NCBI GenBank assembly: GCA_023488865.1
Contig: JAMDDG010000470.1
Span: 1-5,499 of the forward strand
Length of the DNA stretch: 5,499 bases
From: Bacteroidota bacterium
Lineage (GTDB): Bacteria > Bacteroidota > Bacteroidia > Bacteroidales > Prolixibacteraceae
Direction of reading: 5' to 3'
The notes below the pieces were generated by a model. That model made no database searches and was not told the origin of the DNA. It saw nothing but the letters and a program-made list of their open reading frames with translations. A program made the translations under genes and the position numbers. Below, one piece after another: positions 1 through 5,499 of this stretch. Each line of letters opens with the position of its first letter. Within the stretch, counting starts at the first letter, position 1.

Positions 1-100
1 TTGGCTTAAACTTAACAAAGATATTGATATTAATATCATATTGCAAATATTTCAATACTGAGTTTTGAAAATAAATGTCATGAGATAACCAATTGGAATA

Positions 101-119
101 ATTTATCAATTAGATAAAT
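101..119. terminator. Weak AT-rich hairpin just past the XRE gene
   Basis: The bases 101-107 (atttatc) and 113-119 (gataaat) are perfectly complementary around a 5-base loop. On the minus strand this lies about ten bases after the stop codon of the XRE gene. The 7-bp stem has a single G-C pair and no strong U tract, so it is at best a weak terminator. Further out, 25-38 is a perfect 14-bp palindrome (tgatattaatatca) of unknown role. Nothing else is recognisable in 1-129. Confidence 0.2.
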
Positions 120-129
120 AGCAATCAGT

Positions 130-399
130 TTATTTGTCTTTGGGGGCTAATTCGAAACTAAACAGATCCGTCAGCGGCACATTCAGTGTCCTGGCCAGGG
201 TAAAAACAGTGCTTAAAGTGGGGTTAATCTTTGCGGTTTCAATTCTTGCTATTTGGCTTAAAGTTACTCCGGACTCGAAGGCAAGTTGACTCTGCGTATA
301 ACCTTCCCTTTTACGAATCATCTTCAACTGAAGGGCAAATGCCTTAATGCCCTCATTGTCAAATATTAATTGCCGATCATTTTGCTGCCTTGGAGTCAT
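130..399 (-). CDS. XRE/Cro-CI family HTH transcriptional regulator (89 aa)
   Basis: A small DNA-binding protein made of essentially one HTH_3/XRE domain. Residues about 20-76 fit the five-helix lambda-repressor fold: an LKMIRKREGYTQSQLA helix pair, the recognition region ESGVTLSQIARIETAKINPT, then STVFTLARTLNVPLTDLF, the usual XRE ending. There is no sensor, peptidase or dimerisation domain, so it is probably a homodimeric repressor or the antitoxin-like half of a module. No toxin-like partner is adjacent in the window. The start is an ATG at 397-399 with no clear Shine-Dalgarno, which is normal for Bacteroidota. It is divergent from the kinase gene, and a 40-bp palindrome (421-460) sits about 20 bp upstream of its start, consistent with autoregulation. 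The fold is secure. The regulated genes are unknown. Confidence 0.85.
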   Translation of the reverse strand: MTPRQQNDRQLIFDNEGIKAFALQLKMIRKREGYTQSQLAFESGVTLSQIARIETAKINPTLSTVFTLARTLNVPLTDLFSFELAPKDK

Positions 400-420
400 A
401 GCAGCAAGTTTGATAGAAAA

Positions 421-460
421 ATAAAAATAAATATAGCACTTGTGCCATATTTATTTTTAT
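421..460. promoter_or_regulatory. 40-bp near-perfect palindrome, candidate operator of the XRE gene
   Basis: Arms 421-439 and 442-460 are 19 bp each, separated by 2 bp (tt), with one mismatch (435 against 446). The core is gcac-tt-gtgc with long A/T-rich outer arms. It lies 22 bp upstream of the XRE start codon in the divergent intergenic region. XRE repressors usually bind short dyads next to their own promoter, so an operator is the favoured reading. The A-rich/T-rich arms could also act as a hairpin in the leader RNA or as a bidirectional terminator, although no other gene would need one here. Confidence 0.45.
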
Positions 461-469
461 TTCAGGCCA

Positions 470-496
470 TTTGTGGATTTTATAATATTATATTTG
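470..496 (+). promoter_or_regulatory. Possible Bacteroidota-type promoter toward the kinase gene
   Basis: The bases 489-496 (tatatttg) match the Bacteroidota -7 consensus TAnnTTTG exactly, and tttg occurs at 470-473. The 15-bp spacing between the boxes is shorter than usual, so the upstream box may not be genuine. If used, the promoter would give a leader of about 180 bases before the kinase signal peptide. The motif is short and the region is AT-rich, so chance occurrence is likely. Confidence 0.25.
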
Positions 497-533
497 GTCT
501 TCATTTGTTTTGATTAGATCTGACACAACTAGG

Positions 534-541
534 CAAATATA
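534..541 (-). promoter_or_regulatory. Possible -7 box toward the XRE gene
   Basis: The bases 534-541 (caaatata) read tatatttg on the minus strand, an exact TAnnTTTG match pointing at the XRE gene. No well-spaced -33 box is visible. A transcript from here would carry the 421-460 palindrome in its leader. This box and the plus-strand one at 489-496 face each other across 37 bp, so if both work their transcripts would converge and overlap. Confidence 0.2.
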
Positions 542-683
542 CCACCGAACAAAATTCATTGTTTTTAATAAATCACTGTTGACAGGTAGAAATTTTAAAT
601 AAAAATTTTACTATATGTGTACATCAGTATTGAAATTCAGTTTTTTAGTAAAGGCGCAGGGTATATTCAACCATTTGTTCTAG

Positions 684-776
684 GTTAAAATAATTTCAAC
701 AATTTTACCAATAATCTTTTTAGTTGGCCTGCAACCTTCCCAGGCACAGCAACAGAAAATCGACTCGCTCCTTGCC
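684..776 (+). other. In-frame signal-peptide coding extension of the sensor kinase
   Basis: Reading upstream of the GTG at 777 in the same frame, the sequence stays open back to a TAG at 681-683. It encodes VKIISTILPIIFLVGLQPSQ followed by A-QQQK, a convincing Sec signal peptide: a lysine, a hydrophobic core, and SQA before a likely signal peptidase I cut near 746/747. The GTG at 777 would delete this peptide and leave a single-helix kinase with its TPRs on the wrong side of the membrane. The extension has no ATG, GTG or TTG. The likely start is therefore a rare codon (ATA 690, ATT 693) or a mutated ATG where GTT stands at 684. That it is coding is inferred from the peptide's properties. Confidence 0.7.
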
Positions 777-2735
777 GTGTTGCAAACCACCAAAGTCGAT
801 ACAAGCAGGGCAAAGCTACTTTATAAAATATCGAACGCATATTTATATACGAAGCCCAATAAATCGATAGAATATGCAAAACAGGGGTTGTCACTCTCAG
901 AAAAAATAGGTTATAAAAAAGGCCAAAACATTTGTCTGGATGCCTTAGGGCAGTCATATGCCCAAATGGGGAAATATGATACGGCCATGATTTGTTTTGA
1001 GAAATGTTACGAGATTATCAAAGACTTGAAGGATTCGATTGACATTGCTACTACTTTCAACAATATGGGAGTAATCTATTACAATTGTAGAGATTATAAA
1101 AAAGCTCTCGCTTTATTTGAAAAGGCAGACCGGATTTATGAATCACGTAACGAAAAAGGTTCACTGATAAATGGATACAATAATATTGGGAATATTTACT
1201 TGAGCCAAGCGGAATATCCAGTCGCTTTAGAATATTACCTGAAGGTATGCAGAATATGCGAAGAAGAAAAAAACGAAAAGGATATTGTCTGTACGTTGAT
1301 TAACATTGGTTATATCTATGTACAACTGAAGCAATACGATAAGGCCAAACAATGCGTATTGGATGCGAAGGTGAAAGCCGCTAAAGCAAACAACCTTTTA
1401 GATGTTGGGAATGCATTGCACGCACTATCAAGTATTTACGCTAACGAGCGTGACTTTAAAAACACGATAAAATATTTGAAAGAAGCTAAGGCGATATTTG
1501 ATGAAATGCAGTCACAATACGATCAAATAACAGTAATCCAAAATCTTGGGTCTATCTATAACCAACTTGGCGAAAACGAAAAAGCCTTGAAGTATTTCAA
1601 CAGTGCCTTGCCAATTGCACAAAAAATTGGTGATAATCAGCTAATTTCAGCATTGTACGGAAATATTGGTGCTGCGTATTCGGATAAAGGCGATTTCCGG
1701 AAAGCCAAGGAATACATGCTCAAGTCGGAAAAATTATTCAAAGAGATTAACGACAAACTTTCCTTGCTTGGGATTTCCGAAAATATTATTGTCTTGTACG
1801 CCCGTATAAACCAACCAGATAGCGTGAAGAAATACCTCGACAAGTACAAGCAACTACAGGACACCATTTATAATGAGAAGAACAGCAAAGCCGTTGCCGA
1901 AATGCAGACCAAATACGAAACTGAGAAAAAAGACAAGGAGATACTGGCTTTGAGCCTCGAAGCGGAGAAGAAGAAAAACACGATTTGGGCCATCGCGGCG
2001 GGTTCCAGCCTCTTGCTGGTGGTTTTGCTGTCGGGCTTTGTGGTGTTCCGCAACAAAAAGAAAAGGGAACAAGCGGTGTTAAGCCTTATGGCGAGCGAAT
2101 CGGATATGAAAGCCCTTCGCGCGCAACTGAACCCGCACTTCATGTTTAACTGCATACATACCATCAACGGGTTGCTCAACGAGTTGAAGATTCAGGAATC
2201 AAGAACCTGCCTCGATAAATTTTCGAACCTGACGCGGTCTGTCCTCGAAAATTCTAAGAAAAGGGAAATACCACTTTCCGACGAACTGGAAACCCTCCGG
2301 CTTTACATGGATTTGGAGAACATGCGGTTTATCCGCCCGTTTCAGTACGAATTTATAATTGAACCCGGCATCGTCCCGGAAACTACGCTTGTCCCTCCAT
2401 TGATTTTGCAGCCCTTTGTCGAGAACTCGATCAAACATGGATTCCGCGACCCTGAAAAACCGGGGCAGTTGAAAATTGAGATCCGTACTGAAAACGAATC
2501 CCTGGTTTGTTCGGTCGAGGACAATGGCGTTGGCCGAAATACTGTCAATATCAAAACCGGTTCAGGGTTTAAAAAGGAATCGCTGGGAATAAAACTCACC
2601 GAAGAACGCCTGGATTTGATCAGCAAAACGAAAAAAACGCAATCGCATTTTTCGATCAAAGACCTTGTTGATGGGAATAACAAGCCGGACGGAACACGTG
2701 TGGAGATGTATTTACCTTATGAACTCTCGGTATGA
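777..2735 (+). CDS. TPR-containing LytS-family sensor histidine kinase
   Basis: The membrane sensor of a two-component system. Residue numbers count from GTG 777, the first standard start; the real start is probably near 684-693. Residues about 8-365 are some nine TPR units with a 40-residue period, for example NNMGVIYYNCRDYKKALALF, which would form a periplasmic protein-binding superhelix. A charged coiled coil (about 374-401) precedes one membrane helix (nt 1980-2048, TIWAIAAG to GFVVF) and basic RNKKKR. The His_kinase domain (PF06580 type) carries the LNPHFMFN box with phospho-acceptor His454. The HATPase part has the N box ENSIKHG (Asn550) and the G1 box DNGVG (Asp582), then LGIKLTEERL. 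All catalytic elements are intact. Its stop overlaps the regulator ATG by four bases, indicating translational coupling. The TPR half is visibly more AT-rich than the kinase half. The ligand is unknown. Confidence 0.93.
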   Translation: MLQTTKVDTSRAKLLYKISNAYLYTKPNKSIEYAKQGLSLSEKIGYKKGQNICLDALGQSYAQMGKYDTAMICFEKCYEIIKDLKDSIDIATTFNNMGVIYYNCRDYKKALALFEKADRIYESRNEKGSLINGYNNIGNIYLSQAEYPVALEYYLKVCRICEEEKNEKDIVCTLINIGYIYVQLKQYDKAKQCVLDAKVKAAKANNLLDVGNALHALSSIYANERDFKNTIKYLKEAKAIFDEMQSQYDQITVIQNLGSIYNQLGENEKALKYFNSALPIAQKIGDNQLISALYGNIGAAYSDKGDFRKAKEYMLKSEKLFKEINDKLSLLGISENIIVLYARINQPDSVKKYLDKYKQLQDTIYNEKNSKAVAEMQTKYETEKKDKEILALSLEAEKKKNTIWAIAAGSSLLLVVLLSGFVVFRNKKKREQAVLSLMASESDMKALRAQLNPHFMFNCIHTINGLLNELKIQESRTCLDKFSNLTRSVLENSKKREIPLSDELETLRLYMDLENMRFIRPFQYEFIIEPGIVPETTLVPPLILQPFVENSIKHGFRDPEKPGQLKIEIRTENESLVCSVEDNGVGRNTVNIKTGSGFKKESLGIKLTEERLDLISKTKKTQSHFSIKDLVDGNNKPDGTRVEMYLPYELSV

Positions 2736-3508
2736 TCAAGGCAATAATCGTTGACGATGACGCGCGGCACCTCGAATCGTTGGTTGCTTTGCTGAACGAA
2801 GATTTTAAACACGTCGAAATTTTGGCTACCAGTACAAGTGTACCCGATGCCGCGATGAAGATTGACACGTTGAAGCCACAGCTTGTTTTTCTTGACATTG
2901 AGATGAGCCCCTATACTGGATTCGACCTGCTGGAAATGGTCAATGAGCGTGATTTTGAGGTGATTTTCACCACCAGTTACAACCACTACGCCGTACAGGC
3001 CATCAAAGAATCGGCCCTCGATTTTATTGAGAAACCCATCGACAGGCAAGCCCTTTCTGATGCACTGCAACGCTACCGCGAGAAAGAGGGGAAATTGAAA
3101 ATGCAGAACCTGCTTTCGAACTTTAAACGCGACAACGAGGCTCAAATAATAGTGTTGACCGACACAGACGGTCTTCATTTTTATGAACTCCGGAACATCG
3201 TTCGTTGCAAATCGGACAACTCGTACACCACGTTTTACATTCTCGACAAAGACAGCAAGGCCAGCGCCGCAATTAAAATGCTCGTATCGAAGCCAATCAG
3301 CTATTTCGAAGATTTTCTGGTAGGCAAGGGCATCTTCTTCAGGGTACACAACCAGCACCTGGTAAACATCAACCACATCGTCAAGTATGTGCGCTACGAT
3401 GGCGGCTACCTTGTCATGGCCGACCATTCGGGCGAATCGATACCTGTGGCCCGCTCGCGCAAAGACGATTTCATGGGTTTTCTCCGGTCGAAGGGGATAA
3501 TCCTATAA
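2732..3508 (+). CDS. LytTR-family response regulator (REC-LytTR)
   Basis: The cognate regulator of the kinase upstream, 258 aa, a normal length for LytR/AlgR-type regulators. The receiver covers about 1-118: acidic pocket Asp8-Asp9-Asp10, phospho-acceptor Asp55 in LVFLDIEM, Thr80/Thr81 in VIFTTSYN, and Lys101 in FIEKP. A short linker (about 119-137) leads to the LytTR DNA-binding domain (about 138-256), with NIVRCKSDNSYT, FFRVHNQHLVNINHI and GESIPVARSRKDDF, all family hallmarks. LytTR domains are beta-rich and bind paired direct repeats about two helical turns apart. The ATG sits in the ATGA overlap with the kinase stop, so the start is secure. It is the same strand and operon. Targets are not shown, but the downstream LytTR paralogue and the 21-bp-period repeats at 4211-4247 are candidates. 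Confidence 0.95.
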   Translation: MIKAIIVDDDARHLESLVALLNEDFKHVEILATSTSVPDAAMKIDTLKPQLVFLDIEMSPYTGFDLLEMVNERDFEVIFTTSYNHYAVQAIKESALDFIEKPIDRQALSDALQRYREKEGKLKMQNLLSNFKRDNEAQIIVLTDTDGLHFYELRNIVRCKSDNSYTTFYILDKDSKASAAIKMLVSKPISYFEDFLVGKGIFFRVHNQHLVNINHIVKYVRYDGGYLVMADHSGESIPVARSRKDDFMGFLRSKGIIL

Positions 3509-3619
3509 TGCAAATAAAATTACTACACTTGTACCGAAAACCCTTCCCTAAACCGGATTTTCTTTAGTTGGATGGTAATGGCTTTAATCCATTCCTTATC
3601 AGATTTGGGCATTAGTCCT

Positions 3620-3639
3620 TCCCAAAATCAAACCGAAAG
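3620..3639. repeat. Diverged upstream copy of the 4211-4247 repeat motif
   Basis: The bases 3620-3639 match 4212-4231 at 17 of 20 positions, including an uninterrupted 13-base tcccaaaatcaaa. The copies flank the stand-alone LytTR gene, this one about 160 bp before its start. They could be regulator binding sites or remains of a local duplication. The rest of the 3509-3801 spacer holds only tiny open frames, a 19-codon one at 3508-3567 and a 33-codon one at 3572-3673, neither of which I recognise, and no convincing terminator. Confidence 0.4.
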
Positions 3640-3701
3640 ATACCATTTTCAAATTGGTACGCCGATTCTATAATCATATTGGCTATTATGCAGGATAATT
3701 T

Positions 3702-3788
3702 ATGACTGGATTCATGATATTGGCATTACCGTTTCTTTCTGTCATACTTTTTTTGAAAGATTCGCAGAATTACCTGGCCAAATCATGA
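3702..3788 (+). CDS. Possible 28-aa hydrophobic micro-protein
   Basis: An open frame of 28 codons from ATG 3702 to TGA 3786-3788. It encodes a short hydrophobic segment, GFMILALPFLSVILFL (residues 3-18), followed by a polar tail KDSQNYLAKS, the shape of a single-pass membrane peptide. An AGGA at 3692-3695 lies 6 bases before the ATG, a sensible Shine-Dalgarno position. The frame ends 13 bases before the stand-alone LytTR start, so the two could be co-translated. LytTR regulators in some Firmicutes pair with membrane inhibitors, but those are much larger proteins. A T-rich spacer can produce such a frame by chance, so treat this as a candidate only. Confidence 0.25.
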   Translation: MTGFMILALPFLSVILFLKDSQNYLAKS

Positions 3789-3801
3789 CTGGAGAAACTA
3801 A

Positions 3802-4209
3802 ATGAAACCACATATCCCCAAAATGAATTTAACCTTGGACAATTACCTTATTGCATTACCTGATAAAAATGGGTTGAATTTTTTCGAAATAAGAAATATA
3901 ATCCGTTGTCAGTCTGATAATTCTTATACTGAATTTTTTATTTTGGAAGAAAGTGATAAAAAGAAGGATCCCATTAAAATAGTCGTTTCCAAAGGGCTAG
4001 AACATTTCGAAGATTTCCTTGTTACCAAAGGTGTTTTTTACCGTGTTCACAATCAGCACATTGTGAACATTAACCATATAAATAAATACATCAAAAGCGA
4101 TGGTGGTTACCTGATAATGGATGATAATTCCGGTGCAATGGTCCCAGTGGCCAGGGCTCGCAAAGAAGACTTTCTGAACCATCTCAAATCAAGAGGGATT
4201 ATCTTTTGA
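3802..4209 (+). CDS. Stand-alone LytTR DNA-binding protein (receiver-less)
   Basis: A 135-aa protein that is almost entirely a LytTR domain (about residues 15-133) with no receiver, kinase or membrane segment. From Gly24 to the end it aligns without gaps to residues 147-258 of the neighbouring response regulator. I count 69 identities in 112 positions (about 62%), including IRCQSDNSYT, RVHNQHIVNINHI, VPVARARKEDF and SRGIIF. It probably arose by duplication of the regulator's C-terminal half. The start is the ATG at 3802, preceded by GGAG at 3791-3794 with 7-base spacing; Met8 at 3823 is an alternative. Without a phospho-acceptor it should bind DNA constitutively or depend on its level. It might antagonise or back up the full regulator. 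Its gene is AT-richer than that of its paralogue. Family assignment is secure; role is inferred. Confidence 0.9.
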   Translation: MKPHIPKMNLTLDNYLIALPDKNGLNFFEIRNIIRCQSDNSYTEFFILEESDKKKDPIKIVVSKGLEHFEDFLVTKGVFYRVHNQHIVNINHINKYIKSDGGYLIMDDNSGAMVPVARARKEDFLNHLKSRGIIF

Positions 4210-4210
4210 T

Positions 4211-4247
4211 CTCCCAAAATCAAATTCAAAGCTCCCAAAATCAAATT
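4211..4247. repeat. Two direct 16-bp repeats, 21-bp period
   Basis: The sequence ctcccaaaatcaaatt occurs exactly at 4211-4226 and again at 4232-4247, with a 5-bp spacer. The period of 21 bp is two turns of B-DNA. LytTR proteins such as AgrA bind two direct repeats with this centre-to-centre distance. The pair begins two bases after the stop of a LytTR gene and upstream of the surface-protein frame. Binding is inference: the motif does not obviously match the AgrA consensus, though LytTR families differ. Confidence 0.6.
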
Positions 4248-4326
4248 GACCTTAGTTATATTGTTTACACTCAAGTAGATTTAGGCGTCTGAAGTGATAT
4301 TTTGCATCGTGACAACAGATAGCTAA

Positions 4327-4436
4327 TCGAAACACTGTTGGTTGCATATGCTCTAACATAATATGTCGTACCCGGAGTTAAACCTGTAATAGTACTGATA
4401 TAAATACCTATACCGGTACCATCGCTCGTTTTATTG
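4327..4436 (-). repeat. Left arm of 110-bp perfect inverted repeat
   Basis: The reverse complement of this stretch is identical, base by base, to 4896-5005. On the minus strand it encodes the same repeat fragment, NKTSDGTGIGIYISTITGL and onward to ATNSVS, inside a minus-strand open frame (4271-4474) with no other protein-like content, so I do not call that frame a gene. The identity stops sharply at both ends: base 4326 differs from its counterpart at 5006, and base 4437 from its counterpart at 4895. The right end falls where the signal peptide of the plus-strand lipoprotein would be expected. Confidence 0.95.
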
Positions 4437-5499
4437 CAAAAAGGAAGCCTTAAAGACGGCCCCTGTTGTTTCAATTACAGCTGCTTCGAGCATTACATCC
4501 AATTCGGCCTCTGCGGGAGGAAATGTCTCCGCTGACGGTGGCGCTACTGTGACCGGCAGAGGTGTCTGCTGGAGTACAGGTCAGAATCCAACTACATCAG
4601 ATAGTAAAACTTCCGATGGTTCCGGGGTAGGGAGTTTTAGCAGTTCAATCACTGGTCTAAATCCGGGTGTAACTTACACAGTAAAGGCGTATGCAATTAA
4701 TTCGGTTGGAACAGCTTACAGTAGTCCGAATAGTTTTAGCACATTGGCTTTGGCTCCGACACTCACTACATCAGCCCTTTCGGGGATAACATCTACTTCA
4801 ACTGTCTGCGGTGGTAATATATCCAATGATGGTGGTAGTGCAGTCACAGCTCGCGGGGTTTGTTGGAGTACAAATCAGAACCCAGGTATCACAGACAATA
4901 AAACGAGCGATGGTACCGGTATAGGTATTTATATCAGTACTATTACAGGTTTAACTCCGGGTACGACATATTATGTTAGAGCATATGCAACCAACAGTGT
5001 TTCGACGGCCTATGGGAACCAGGTAACTGTTATTACTTTGACAGTTCCAGCATCCCTCACGACCAGTACGGTATCCAATATTACGGCAATATCAGCAACA
5101 AGTGGCGGAGTTTTTGTAAGCGACGGCGGCGCAGCAGTAACCGTTCGTGGCGTCTGCTGGAGTATCTCACAAAGTCCAACAATCTCCGATAGCAAAACAT
5201 CAGATGGTGGTGGAATTGGAACTTTTAGCAGCAATATGACCGGATTAAACGGCAATACAACCTATTACGTCAGGGCTTACGCCACCAACAGCCAGGGAAC
5301 AGCCTATGGGAACGAAGTAAATTTTAAAACCAATCTTGTTCTTTCCCTGGCTAGTTTAACGACCAGCAATCCTTCAAGTATTACCAGCGGCAGTGCTTTG
5401 CTTGGTGGAAATGTATCCATTGATGGCAATGCCACAGTTACAGAACGTGGTGTATGTTACAGTACCAGCCAGACTCCAACTACCGGCAATACCAAGGTA
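4399..5499 (+). CDS. FN3-like repeat surface protein, 5' end disrupted, 3' end beyond window
   Basis: An open plus-strand frame from the stop at 4396-4398 to the window edge. It holds tandem beta-sandwich (FN3/Ig-like) repeats of about 97-100 residues: 4459-4752, 4753-5049, 5050-5349, and a partial one from 5350. Each carries GGNVS.DGGA.VT.RGVCWST, then TSDG.G.G.F.S..TGL...TTYYV.AYA.NS.GTAYGN. Such repeats are common in Bacteroidota secreted or outer-surface proteins of unknown binding function. The frame has no credible start: the first ATG is at 5236, inside repeat 3. The codons from 4435 read CKKEALKTAPVVS, which looks like the mature N-terminus of a lipoprotein (Cys then charged residues), but the signal peptide before it is replaced by the inverted copy at 4327-4436. 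It is either a silent cassette, a pseudogene or misassembled. Function beyond adhesion-like scaffolding cannot be stated. Confidence 0.75.
4896..5005 (+). repeat. Right arm of 110-bp perfect inverted repeat
   Basis: This is the coding copy, lying in the second half of FN3-like repeat 2 (NKTSDG to NSVS). It is an exact reverse complement of 4327-4436, with 459 bp between the arms. Flanking sequence on both sides agrees with neighbouring repeats (TD before, STAYGN after), so this copy is the probable source and the left arm the displaced one. Confidence 0.95.

Noticed and set aside
579..614. TTGACA at 579-584 with TACTAT at 609-614, resembling a sigma-70 promoter
   Set aside because: The 24-bp spacing is too long, and Bacteroidota primary sigma factors use a different consensus.
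2717..3427. Long minus-strand open frame of 236 codons opposite the response regulator
   Set aside because: It is an antisense shadow. The plus strand encodes an intact REC-LytTR protein with all key residues, while the antisense translation shows no domain.
3508..3567. 19-codon frame whose ATG overlaps the response-regulator stop (TAATG)
   Set aside because: It is too short, encodes no recognisable leader or secreted peptide, and the overlap can arise by chance.
3572..3673. 33-codon frame in the spacer before the solo LytTR gene
   Set aside because: No ribosome-binding site, domain or signal is visible. I found no trace of a decayed receiver domain here either.
4271..4474. Minus-strand open frame of 67 codons containing an FN3-like fragment
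   Set aside because: Its protein-like content is only the inverted copy of the plus-strand repeat. It starts with a TTG in antisense of the lipoprotein gene and ends in unrelated sequence, so it is a by-product of the inverted repeat rather than a gene.
4459..5499. Tandem repeats considered as a CRISPR or simple satellite array
   Set aside because: The repeats are about 291-300 bp, diverged at DNA level and keep a reading frame with protein motifs, so they are protein-domain repeats.

Overview
The window looks like a chromosomal segment from a member of the Bacteroidota. The evidence is a TPR-containing LytS-type sensor kinase overlapping a LytTR response regulator, a Bacteroidota-style Ig/FN3-like surface repeat protein with repeated RGVCWST motifs, mostly weak Shine-Dalgarno sites, and a few TAnnTTTG-like promoter boxes. 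I cannot assign a genus.

Layout: (1) 130-399, minus strand, a small XRE/Cro-CI repressor-like protein, with a near-perfect 40-bp palindrome just upstream of its start. (2) 684-2735, plus strand, a sensor kinase with secretion signal, about nine TPRs, one membrane helix, and a His_kinase/HATPase module. (3) 2732-3508, a REC-LytTR response regulator whose ATG overlaps the kinase stop (ATGA), so 2 and 3 form a two-component operon. (4) 3509-3801, a spacer containing a possible 28-residue hydrophobic micro-protein. (5) 3802-4209, a stand-alone LytTR DNA-binding domain without a receiver, about 62% identical without gaps to the LytTR half of the preceding regulator. (6) 4211-4247, a 16-bp sequence repeated with a 21-bp period directly after that gene, with a related copy upstream at 3620-3639. 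(7) 4399-5499, an open frame running off the window that encodes at least 3.5 FN3-like repeats of about 97-100 residues.

Likely working: the kinase senses something outside the inner membrane through its TPRs and phosphorylates the REC-LytTR protein. That protein and the receiver-less LytTR paralogue may bind similar DNA, possibly the 21-bp-period repeats. The repeat protein downstream is a plausible surface lipoprotein target, but this is inference from position only.

The strongest anomaly is in the repeat protein. A 110-bp segment from its second repeat (4896-5005) is present again, base for base and inverted, at 4327-4436. The inverted copy ends exactly where the gene's lipoprotein signal peptide should be, at a Cys-Lys-Lys-Glu start of the mature protein. 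The gene therefore has no visible start or signal peptide in this arrangement. It may be a silent or phase-variable cassette, a rearranged pseudogene, or an assembly artefact. A second oddity is that the kinase signal peptide is encoded in frame upstream of the first standard start codon but lacks an ATG, GTG or TTG of its own.
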